From Chryseobacterium sp. OSA05B (GTDB taxonomy: Bacteria > Bacteroidota > Bacteroidia > Flavobacteriales > Weeksellaceae), in the NCBI RefSeq assembly GCF_019970065.1, contig NZ_JAHXYH010000006.1, positions 1 through 64,000 on the forward strand: DNA of 64,000 nt, given 5' to 3'. Shown piece by piece: positions 7,850 to 15,469 of this stretch. Position numbers and translations under genes: made by a program. The notes beneath the pieces are model-generated. The model was not told the DNA's origin and searched no databases. It saw nothing but the letters and a program-made list of their open reading frames with translations. How positions within the stretch are numbered: position 1 is the stretch's first letter; each line of letters starts with the position of its first letter.

Positions 7850-10345
7850 CTATTTTTTATTAAATATTGCCTGTACCTTATTTCGTATTTTAATCAGTAA
7901 CGGTTCTTTATAATTTTTGTCTTCATCAAAATAGCCGTATCCATATCCGTAACCATATCCGTAGCCATATCCATATCCCTGCTTCGTATTATAATCATTA
8001 TATATCAATCCCAGATGATCAATCTCTCCCTGGTGGTATTTCTCCGTGATCATTTTCAGCATATATTTTTCTGTATATTCATGACGCACTACATAAATAT
8101 TGGCATCAGAATACTTCATCAGTTCATAAGAGTCTGCTACCAGACCTACCGGCGGGGAATCTATGATGATGAAATCGTATTTTTCTTTCAGCTCTTCAAT
8201 AAATTTGATGTTTCTTTCACTCATCAAAAGTTCTGAAGGATTGGGAGGAATCGGCCCTGAAGTAGCAACATCCAGGTTCGGGATTTTGGTCTTGTTGATG
8301 ATCTGCTCAATATCTACTTCTCCTGTAAGATAATTCGAGATACCATATTTATTATCAATTTTAAAATCACCGAAGATCTTTGGTTTTCTAAGATCCATCC
8401 CCAGAAGGATTGTTTTTTTATCACTCAGTCCAATTACGGAAGCCAAGTTGATGGAAATATAGGTTTTCCCTTCCCCACCAATTGAAGAGGTTATCAGAAT
8501 CGTTTTTCCTTTTCCTTCTTCTTTGTTGTCCATCAGGAATCTTATGCTGGCACGTATTCCTCTGAAGGCTTCTGATACTGAAGATTTAGGCTGTTCAAGA
8601 ACAGTAAGCATATTCTCGTTGCTGTTGTTTCCAATCACCCCCAGAAGCGGGATCTTCGTTGCACTAAGCAATTCTTTGATATTTCTTACCTTATTATCCA
8701 GAACTTCTCCGATAAGGATGAATAGTAGCGGCAACAGCAACAACCCGGAAATAATTCCAAACTTGATTGCTTTCACATTCGGCCCTATCGCGCCCTGACC
8801 CAGATTCTTCGCAGGGTCAATCACCGTAATGTCAGACTGATTGGTCGCTACTTTCATCTGCGCTTCATTCTGTCTGGATAAAAGACTATTGTAGGTAGCT
8901 TCTATCATATTGTATCCTCTCTCTGCATCCAGGTATTTTCTTTCTTTTTCCGGATATGAGTTCAAATCGGAATTGGCATCTGCTACCTGTCGGTCTATCT
9001 TATTGATCTCATCATAATATCTCGTATAATAATTTCTCAAAGTACCCGATGAGCCTGATCTTGCTTCATCTATCAGCCTGTTTATTTCTTTCATCGGCTC
9101 TGAATTGGGCTTATAAATGGTAGCCATCTCTCTTTTCTTTGTGTACAGCGCCTTAAGTTCCGTAACTGTCGCTGAAAAGAAGCCGTCTTCAAAACCGGCA
9201 GCATTGGTGCTGATCATCTTATCGAAGTCCTGCGTCTGCAACGTAGTTTTAATATTATTCAGAGAACTGATCTTACTGATGATATCAGCTTTTTTTCCTT
9301 CAAGCTCTTTTATTTTATCCAAAGACTTCTCGTCTCTGTCTTTAATATTGTAGAGTTTTTCTGAAGTTTTTAAATAGTTCAGGACCGCCGCACTGGAATC
9401 CAGTTTTTTGCGGATATTATCGATGTTGGCCTGCAGGTAAACATCTGTATTCTTATTGACAATATTTTTGTCAGCCAGTCTTTTCTTCTGAAGCTCTGCA
9501 ACTGATTTATTTAAGAAATTAACGGTACTGTTAAGATTAAATCCTTTTTTATTAATAATCATGATCGTCCCGATCTCTTTGTCAAATTCTACGGATATGG
9601 TAGAAACAATATCATTAACACTCTGGTTCACAGAATTAAGTGTTACAATAATATTATCCACTTTTATTTTAGGGGTCTCTGTATTTTTAACCAGTCTGAA
9701 TCTCAGATTCGGGGAATTGTACCATTCATTGACTCTGATGATCTTATTGGCAGGTTTGGCATATTCGTTAACTGACTGAAAACCTTCTGATTCATAACTG
9801 TATAGATTGGTAGACTGACCTTCTTCAGGAAGAACTACTTCATACATGTCTTTCCCTTTGGGAATAAGAGTCACTGGATAATTGATCTGCTGCAGATGTT
9901 TTTTATCGATCTGCATAAAGATCGGTGAATCTGTCTTATCAATATAGGTGGATTTGATCACTCCTTTCGTAGAGTAGTTCACAAAAAGATCCAGCTCTTT
10001 CACCAAAAACTCGTTATGAGATCTGGATAAAAGCATTTTTTTCAGATAAACTCCGTCCTGATTTCCGTTTTGTCCCCAGATAAAGTTGATAGACTGCGTG
10101 GGGGTAAAATAGCTGGAAGTATTGTTGGATACGCTCAAAGAAAGATTTGAAGCATAAATGTTCTGCGCATAGTATTTACTGTATACCCACGAAACGACAT
10201 ATCCGATACACAGCATAAACACAAACCAATACCAGTTTTTGAGTATTCTTCTCAGGAAATGTTCTATATCAAATAATGCAAACGATCCGTACTTTTCCTT
10301 CTGGGGTTCGCTTTTCCCTACTTTGTTGTCTCTTTCTGGAATCAT
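7850..10345 (-). CDS. Polysaccharide co-polymerase with tyrosine autokinase domain (Wzc-like)
   Basis: Wzc-type inner membrane proteins control capsule or exopolysaccharide polymerisation and export through cycles of tyrosine autophosphorylation. The 831-residue product has an N-terminal Wzz domain with a membrane helix near residues 37-52, a long periplasmic part with coiled coil, and a second helix near residues 528-546. The cytoplasmic kinase follows: Walker A (SSIGGEGKT), Walker A' (ILLGMDLRKP) and Walker B (FIIIDSPP). Near the C-terminus eight Gly-Tyr pairs form the tyrosine cluster that would be phosphorylated. It starts two bases after the Wza-like gene stops. Confidence 0.92.
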   Translation of the reverse strand: MIPERDNKVGKSEPQKEKYGSFALFDIEHFLRRILKNWYWFVFMLCIGYVVSWVYSKYYAQNIYASNLSLSVSNNTSSYFTPTQSINFIWGQNGNQDGVYLKKMLLSRSHNEFLVKELDLFVNYSTKGVIKSTYIDKTDSPIFMQIDKKHLQQINYPVTLIPKGKDMYEVVLPEEGQSTNLYSYESEGFQSVNEYAKPANKIIRVNEWYNSPNLRFRLVKNTETPKIKVDNIIVTLNSVNQSVNDIVSTISVEFDKEIGTIMIINKKGFNLNSTVNFLNKSVAELQKKRLADKNIVNKNTDVYLQANIDNIRKKLDSSAAVLNYLKTSEKLYNIKDRDEKSLDKIKELEGKKADIISKISSLNNIKTTLQTQDFDKMISTNAAGFEDGFFSATVTELKALYTKKREMATIYKPNSEPMKEINRLIDEARSGSSGTLRNYYTRYYDEINKIDRQVADANSDLNSYPEKERKYLDAERGYNMIEATYNSLLSRQNEAQMKVATNQSDITVIDPAKNLGQGAIGPNVKAIKFGIISGLLLLPLLFILIGEVLDNKVRNIKELLSATKIPLLGVIGNNSNENMLTVLEQPKSSVSEAFRGIRASIRFLMDNKEEGKGKTILITSSIGGEGKTYISINLASVIGLSDKKTILLGMDLRKPKIFGDFKIDNKYGISNYLTGEVDIEQIINKTKIPNLDVATSGPIPPNPSELLMSERNIKFIEELKEKYDFIIIDSPPVGLVADSYELMKYSDANIYVVRHEYTEKYMLKMITEKYHQGEIDHLGLIYNDYNTKQGYGYGYGYGYGYGYGYFDEDKNYKEPLLIKIRNKVQAIFNKK
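7931..7978 (-). repeat. Hexanucleotide array encoding eight Gly-Tyr pairs
   Basis: Eight consecutive 6-bp units of the form GGN-TAY lie inside the Wzc-like gene. Units differ only at third codon positions (GGA/GGC/GGT and TAT/TAC). The array gives the autokinase an unusually regular tyrosine tail and could change length by slippage without shifting the frame. Confidence 0.9.
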
Positions 10346-10347
10346 GG

Positions 10348-11202
10348 TTAAAGATTTTTAAGAAGCAGGTAAATAGATAGTGCTGTAGTAATCACCGATA
10401 CTCCGGTGGTTAAAGTCTGTACCGGATCTTTTCCAAATCCGTTCAAGCTTTTCCCTCTGGTATTCAGATAGATTTCATCCCCATTCTGCACGTAGTAGAA
10501 AGGCGAATTCATTATATCTTCACGGGTAAGGTCAATTCTTGCCTTTTTGATTCCTTCCGGAAGTTTTCTGTGGATAACGATATTTCTACGGTCAATGGTT
10601 CTGTTCAAACCTCCGTTAATAGCTAATGCTTCTGTAATCGTCAGCGTATTTTTATGAACTACTTTTTCACCTGAAAGACCTGTGGTTTCCACATCTCCCA
10701 AAATATAATAAGTGATTCCGTTCGTATTCAGTCTTACTTCCGCTTTTCCTTCCTGAAAGTTTTCATTTACTTTTTCCTGAAGCTCCTGGGTAATATCTTC
10801 CACTGTTCTTCCTTCCGCTTTCACGTATCCTACTCCGAAAACATTGATGTCTCCTTTGGAATCTACCTTCAGACCATTAAAATAGAAGTTCATATTTCCA
10901 CCGGTAGCAGAGCCGCCAACACCTGATCCTAATGCAGTGGGATTAGCACCACCCCCTATTCCTCCGGATGTATTCAAAGATGAATAAAACTGAGCAGCAT
11001 CTCCCTTGGGAGTAGTCACAATGTTGAGATTAAGGATGTCGTTTTTTGTAATTCGGTAAACGGGAATATTGTAGGGAATAAGTCCTTCTTCATTGATGAC
11101 CAGGCTTTCGCTCGGCTGCATATACCTTACATCTTTTTTGGTGATGCAGGATGTCATAAAAAAGGGTAATAGTAAAAATAAATACTTTAAGTTCTTCATC
11201 AT
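10348..11202 (-). CDS. Polysaccharide export outer membrane lipoprotein (Wza-like)
   Basis: The 284-residue product is a lipoprotein: MMKNLKYLFLLLPFFMTSC has a hydrophobic run and a lipobox (FMTSC) with the acceptor Cys at residue 19. It carries a Poly_export domain (YRITKNDILNLNIV, then VYGVGYV-type strands) and SLBB-like ligand loops (ITYYILGDVETTG). A C-terminal hydrophobic segment (TGVSVITTALSIYLLLKNL) may be the outer membrane helix. It would form the translocon that the adjacent Wzc-like protein docks to. Residues 80-105 are a Gly/Ser/Ala-rich insert. An ATG one codon downstream is an equally good start. Confidence 0.9.
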   Translation of the reverse strand: MMKNLKYLFLLLPFFMTSCITKKDVRYMQPSESLVINEEGLIPYNIPVYRITKNDILNLNIVTTPKGDAAQFYSSLNTSGGIGGGANPTALGSGVGGSATGGNMNFYFNGLKVDSKGDINVFGVGYVKAEGRTVEDITQELQEKVNENFQEGKAEVRLNTNGITYYILGDVETTGLSGEKVVHKNTLTITEALAINGGLNRTIDRRNIVIHRKLPEGIKKARIDLTREDIMNSPFYYVQNGDEIYLNTRGKSLNGFGKDPVQTLTTGVSVITTALSIYLLLKNL

Positions 11203-11216
11203 ATTTGAATGTTTTG

Positions 11217-11224
11217 CAAAAGTA
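11217..11224 (-). promoter_or_regulatory. Candidate internal promoter (-7) for the Wza-Wzc pair
   Basis: In minus-strand sense the site is TACTTTTG, matching TAnnTTTG, in the 26-base gap between the WecA-like gene and the Wza-like gene. The same TACTTTTGCAAAA string occurs before topA and at 23,395-23,402. No clear -33 element is seen. Confidence 0.35.
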
Positions 11225-11228
11225 AAAA

Positions 11229-12356
11229 TTAAATTGTTATTTTCTTATTATTTCGTAAATGATAAATCAAATCTGGTAGATAAGCTCCAAAAAAACCTAA
11301 TAAAACGATTATTAGAAGTAAAAGATTTATATTAAGGTGTCTTAAATAATAAGCCACGGTAACGATCATAAGATAATACACAATGATATAAAATGTGGAA
11401 CGTCTGTGGGTAAGATCCAGTTTCAGTAATTTATGGTGGATATGGTTTTTGTCAGCGTCAAAAGGCGATTTTTTATTGCACAGTCTTACAATTATCACAT
11501 TTAAAGTATCCACGATTGGCAGAATAAGAATAGCTACCGCTACTGCAGGTGCCGACTGAAGGTGATACCTCGGAACATTGGGAAGTTCTTTATCAATGAA
11601 AATATCGATGAAACAGATGGATGTAAAAGCCAGCAGGAAACCCAGAAGCATTGATCCGGTATCTCCCATGAAGATTTTATTGGTCCTGTAATTCGATAAA
11701 TTATAATAGAGAAATGCGAGGACGGTGCCTATAATGATCGCGGATAAAACCACCAACGGGTAATTATATTCCCCGAGTCGGTAATAACTTATTCCGAACA
11801 TGGCGCTGCAGATCACGGAATATCCTCCGGCGAGTCCGTCTATCCCGTCGATCAGGTTGAAAGCATTGATCAAAACTATAAAAGTAACAATGCTGAACAG
11901 CACACTCACGATATAATTCATCTCATATATCCCGAAAATTCCGAATAAACTTCTGATCCTTATATCTGATCCTATGACAACCAGTGATGAAACAACGATC
12001 TGTGCCACAAGTTTCTTATAGGCCCGCATCACGACAATATCATCCATCACCCCGACATATAACAGGATAATTAATGAGGCGAATAAAAATTTGTAGAGAT
12101 CAAAGAGTTCATAGGCAAAGATTGATGCACTGATTCCGATCGAGTAAAAGATGGCAATCCCGCCAAGGTTGGGGATCTTTCTGAGGTGGGAACTCCTTAC
12201 TCCAGGTTCATCCATAAGATTCTTTCTTCTGGATATTTTAATGATGGTGGGTATGGAGAAAAAGGTAATTAAAAAAGCAAACAGAAAACCTAATCCTATT
12301 TTCACATAAAAAATAGAAATTCCTGATTCGCTTAAGAACAATTCAAAATTCTTCAT
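11229..12356 (-). CDS. WecA/MraY-family sugar-1-phosphate transferase
   Basis: Family members start glycan assembly by moving a sugar-1-phosphate (often GlcNAc-1-P) from UDP-sugar to undecaprenyl phosphate in the inner membrane. The 375-residue product has about ten to eleven membrane segments. Family motifs are all visible: the Asp pair (GVMDDIVV), the NAFNLIDGIDGLAGG loop, FMGDTGSM, and the DKNHIHHKLL cytoplasmic loop. It stands first in the order leading into the Wza- and Wzc-like genes and uses the lipid carrier made by UppS. The sugar used cannot be told. Confidence 0.9.
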   Translation of the reverse strand: MKNFELFLSESGISIFYVKIGLGFLFAFLITFFSIPTIIKISRRKNLMDEPGVRSSHLRKIPNLGGIAIFYSIGISASIFAYELFDLYKFLFASLIILLYVGVMDDIVVMRAYKKLVAQIVVSSLVVIGSDIRIRSLFGIFGIYEMNYIVSVLFSIVTFIVLINAFNLIDGIDGLAGGYSVICSAMFGISYYRLGEYNYPLVVLSAIIIGTVLAFLYYNLSNYRTNKIFMGDTGSMLLGFLLAFTSICFIDIFIDKELPNVPRYHLQSAPAVAVAILILPIVDTLNVIIVRLCNKKSPFDADKNHIHHKLLKLDLTHRRSTFYIIVYYLMIVTVAYYLRHLNINLLLLIIVLLGFFGAYLPDLIYHLRNNKKITI

Positions 12357-12471
12357 TTTTTTTTATCAAGCACATCATCAACGTCTTTGATAAAACTCAT
12401 CAGGATTCCTCATAAAAGGCTTTCTGTCAAAGTTTTAGTGATGACTGAAATAATTGTACTTATCATTTGTG

Positions 12472-13458
12472 TTATAACATTTTTCTTATCAGCTTCTTTT
12501 GTCCGGCAAAAAATAACAGATAAAAAATCTTTTTTTTCACTGGCAAAGATAAAAGATAATTCTTACCAAAACGACTATAGTTCAATATATCTTGAATATT
12601 TATTTTCCTTTCACGCTTAAAAACAGCCAGTTCATCGGCCATTTTATTAAAAGTCTCCTCATTTTTCACAAAAGCCACATAAGCCAGAAATGAATATACC
12701 CCTTCAAATATCTGAAAATTTTTCAGTTCCTTCCTTTTATGGGAATATCCAGATTTTTCGAATGCAGATTCTACATCTTTTACGGCTTTCAGGATATCCA
12801 GCCCTTTTTCTGTGTGGGTTTTTGTAATGGAATCCGTGCGCTCCAGATACTGATAATGAAAATTCTGGGTCTGAGCCACCACTTCACACTCAAGAAGCAG
12901 TTGTGGAATCAGCTGAATATCTTCAAAATGAACTCCCCTTTTAAATCTTTTATGATCGAAAAGCTCTTTTTTAAACAGTTTATTGCAGGCAAAATAACTC
13001 AGATCTGAAAAAACGGAAAAATGATCTTTCAGTACTATCTTTTCAGTCATATTGGGAATCTGCGTCAGTTTCTGGGTTACTTTTCCATTCTGATCCACTT
13101 TCTGGATATTACAGATCACCATTTTGGATTCATGTTTTTCTGCAAGCTGTACCATTTCTTCAAACATGGTCTCAGTCACATAATCGTCACTGTCTACAAA
13201 ACCAATATATTCTCCCGAAGCTCTGTCCAGACCAAAATTCCGGGCATCGCTTAAGCCTCCGTTTTCTTTATTGAAAGCCTTTATTTTATCCGGAAAATTC
13301 CGGGCGTATTCTTCAATGATCAGTCCGGAACCGTCTTTACTCCCGTCATCAACGACGAGAATCTCAATATCCTGAAGACTTTGGTGAACCAGAGAATTCA
13401 GGCATTTGGCCAGATAATTTTCGACATTATATACGGGAACTATAATTGAAACCTTCAT
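12472..13458 (-). CDS. Family 2 glycosyltransferase
   Basis: A 328-residue GT-A fold enzyme. The N-terminus reads VSIIVPVYNVENYLAKCLNS, followed by VVDDGSKDGSG and the FVDSDDYV metal-binding motif, the classic GT2 pattern. The C-terminal 120 residues are less conserved and end in a basic, hydrophobic stretch that could touch the membrane. It overlaps the SGNH hydrolase gene by 4 bases, so the pair is translationally coupled. It probably adds a sugar to the polysaccharide made by this group; donor and acceptor are unknown. Confidence 0.9.
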   Translation of the reverse strand: MKVSIIVPVYNVENYLAKCLNSLVHQSLQDIEILVVDDGSKDGSGLIIEEYARNFPDKIKAFNKENGGLSDARNFGLDRASGEYIGFVDSDDYVTETMFEEMVQLAEKHESKMVICNIQKVDQNGKVTQKLTQIPNMTEKIVLKDHFSVFSDLSYFACNKLFKKELFDHKRFKRGVHFEDIQLIPQLLLECEVVAQTQNFHYQYLERTDSITKTHTEKGLDILKAVKDVESAFEKSGYSHKRKELKNFQIFEGVYSFLAYVAFVKNEETFNKMADELAVFKRERKINIQDILNYSRFGKNYLLSLPVKKKIFYLLFFAGQKKLIRKML

Positions 13459-14231
13459 CTTTTACCTGTTAAATTAACAATTCCTTTTGCTAAAAATTCA
13501 CTGAACTTTTGATATCCCAGCTTATTCAAATGCAGAGGATCTCCGAACAGGTTCCGGTCTTTCTCATAATCTTTGGTCACCTCGTCGAAATTTAACACGA
13601 CGACTTTCTGATCCAGACCATTCTGTTTTAGATCTTCAAGGAGAGCATTTCTGTAATCCTGTATTTTAAATGCTGCACCTCCGTTTAAAACCAGCTCAGC
13701 ACCTTTGTTGCCAAATCCGCTAATGATATTTTTATTTTTAAAATCTTCTTCTACTCCAAACTCCGGCATAGAAACGACAACCGGTTTAATGTTATAATGC
13801 AGCAGTGTTTTAATGATCATCATCATGTGATGGGTGTAAAAATCCGGTCCTACATGGGTCGCTGCATCATTTACCCCGGCAATAACGATACAGTAGTCAG
13901 GTTTTTTTTCAATCACTTTTTTGGAAGAAAATTCTTCACCATCCTCTTTAAAAAGGTTTTCATAGATCCTTTTGGTCTTCGCACCCGGATTTCCGGATGA
14001 ATAGATCTCTGCATGAACGCCCTGATCAGACAACTTCCTGCTTAAAAGGGAATCCAGGTTCTGCCGCACCACCCAGCTGTCACCAATAATACCGATCTGT
14101 AAACCTTGTTCGGGTTTTGTGACGGACGAAAAATAATTTTCTTCACCGGCATAAGCGTATTTATTCCAGAAATAAACGAAGCAGAAGGCTCCGGCTAACA
14201 GAACAATACTTAAAACAATCTTTTTTTTCAT
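13455..14231 (-). CDS. SGNH/GDSL-family hydrolase, membrane-anchored or secreted
   Basis: The 258-residue product has an N-terminal hydrophobic segment (residues 4-23, uncleaved anchor or signal). The SGNH blocks are present: GIIGDSWV with the nucleophile Ser, a Gly in block II, VIAGVNDA with the block III Asn, and DPLHLNKLGY with the Asp-x-x-His pair. Such enzymes often remove or add O-acetyl groups on glycans. The 4-base overlap with the glycosyltransferase supports a role in trimming the polysaccharide, but the substrate is inferred from context only. Confidence 0.85.
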   Translation of the reverse strand: MKKKIVLSIVLLAGAFCFVYFWNKYAYAGEENYFSSVTKPEQGLQIGIIGDSWVVRQNLDSLLSRKLSDQGVHAEIYSSGNPGAKTKRIYENLFKEDGEEFSSKKVIEKKPDYCIVIAGVNDAATHVGPDFYTHHMMMIIKTLLHYNIKPVVVSMPEFGVEEDFKNKNIISGFGNKGAELVLNGGAAFKIQDYRNALLEDLKQNGLDQKVVVLNFDEVTKDYEKDRNLFGDPLHLNKLGYQKFSEFLAKGIVNLTGKR

Positions 14232-14242
14232 CTTGTGTATAC

Positions 14243-15310
14243 TTAAAAGGTCAGCCTGGGATTAAGCGTTCCTCTTTTTGCTTCTTCAAAATCTTTTTTG
14301 GAACATGGAATGCAGTTTTCGATATTGTCATCATCTCCGAAGTACCATAAATTACTGAAAGTATCCCGTTTGAAGGCATACTGATCATCATCTATCAAAA
14401 CATAGAACAGCTCATAATGTCTTTCTCTGGGATGAGACCGCTGGATATTGATTCCTTCGATCAGATACCAGATCATTTGAGCCAGTAACTGGTGATTCAG
14501 TTGGTTTTCCGAATAAATATTATAATTAAAAATCCCGACAGACTTTAAATTTTCACTCAGTCCTATTTCTTTCATGTAGGCACAAATCTCCCTTCTGTTC
14601 AATCCGTTGACCTGAGGATTCATAGAAAACGGTTCACTGAAACTTTCAACCGCATCACAGTTCAGTGTCACTAGGTCAGTTTTCCTGAAGAAAGGTTCTG
14701 TTTTTTCAGTAGAATTCATCATTTCAGCAAGGCGGACGATGTCAAATTGCACTTCCTTAATCAGTCTGATGGAATCTGCTTCATTCAAATGCTTCTGATA
14801 GCCTAAGTGATGGTAATTTTTAATCGAGAAATTCTTGGAACCTAATATTTTCCCTAAAAAAGTATGTTCATTAATCTGCTCACCCTGCTGCAGGGAAATA
14901 ATATTGCTGATCTGGGTATAGTTGATATTTTTCTTATGAAAATTCAATGTGGAAAACAATGAAAAAGCAAAGTCATTGGATCCCCCGATGATCACCGGAA
15001 GAGCTCTTTTGTAATGACATGCCGACAAAACCTCCTGCAGAATATAATGGGAATCCTGAACAGATTTTCCGGAAACGAGATCTCCAAGATCTACGACAGG
15101 AATTTCAAAATCCAGCTGTGAAAGTTTATAAAACTCCTTCCTTACCGCTGTAAAATCCTGAACTTCCGCATCGCCGCCCGCACCTCTATAATCCGAAACA
15201 AAGAGAAGAACAATGCTGTCTTCTTTGATATCTTTCGTGATCCTGCTGCCTATCTGCCAGCTTTCCGTTTTGAAATTTCTTGGTGAAATGATAAAATCTT
15301 CAAAATCCAT
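14243..15310 (-). CDS. Arginase/formimidoylglutamase-fold protein with degenerate metal site
   Basis: A 355-residue protein of the ureohydrolase fold, as annotated near topA in many flavobacteria. Recognisable blocks are VLLFVSDYRGAGGDAEVQ, VIIGGSNDFAF and DLVTLNCDAVESF, followed by VNGLNRREI. In active arginases these would be GGDHS, DAHxD and SFDIDALDP, supplying the Asp and His ligands for two Mn ions. Here GGDHS has become GGSND, and the DxD pair has become N-C-D, so most ligands are lost. I think it is catalytically dead or works differently. It stands alone between tandem terminators and the SGNH gene. Confidence 0.75.
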   Translation of the reverse strand: MDFEDFIISPRNFKTESWQIGSRITKDIKEDSIVLLFVSDYRGAGGDAEVQDFTAVRKEFYKLSQLDFEIPVVDLGDLVSGKSVQDSHYILQEVLSACHYKRALPVIIGGSNDFAFSLFSTLNFHKKNINYTQISNIISLQQGEQINEHTFLGKILGSKNFSIKNYHHLGYQKHLNEADSIRLIKEVQFDIVRLAEMMNSTEKTEPFFRKTDLVTLNCDAVESFSEPFSMNPQVNGLNRREICAYMKEIGLSENLKSVGIFNYNIYSENQLNHQLLAQMIWYLIEGINIQRSHPRERHYELFYVLIDDDQYAFKRDTFSNLWYFGDDDNIENCIPCSKKDFEEAKRGTLNPRLTF

Positions 15311-15379
15311 ATTTTTAATTTGAAAACTTGAGAAAATGTTAGTTTATTAATTGCTTTACCGAACAAACATACAAAAAAA

Positions 15380-15403
15380 CCACAGCAAGTACATATGCTG
15401 TGG
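15380..15403 (-). terminator. Second of two tandem terminators below topA
   Basis: A perfect 8-bp stem (CCACAGCA with TGCTGTGG) and an 8-base loop are followed in minus-strand sense by GTTTTTTTG. It lies 19 bases beyond the first terminator. Confidence 0.75.
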
Positions 15404-15421
15404 CGCTTTTTGTTGATAAAA

Positions 15422-15452
15422 AAAGCCGTCAACACATATTGTTAACGGCTTT
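15422..15452 (-). terminator. First terminator below topA
   Basis: A 13-bp stem (AAAGCCGTCAACA with TGTTAACGGCTTT, one C-A mismatch) and a 5-base loop are followed in minus-strand sense by TTTTTTTATC. It begins 17 bases after the topA stop. Confidence 0.8.
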
Positions 15453-15469
15453 GTATACTTATTTTAATA

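Noticed and set aside
7931..7978. Short tandem repeat as a CRISPR array
   Set aside because: The units are 6 bp with no spacers and they encode Gly-Tyr in frame inside a kinase gene.
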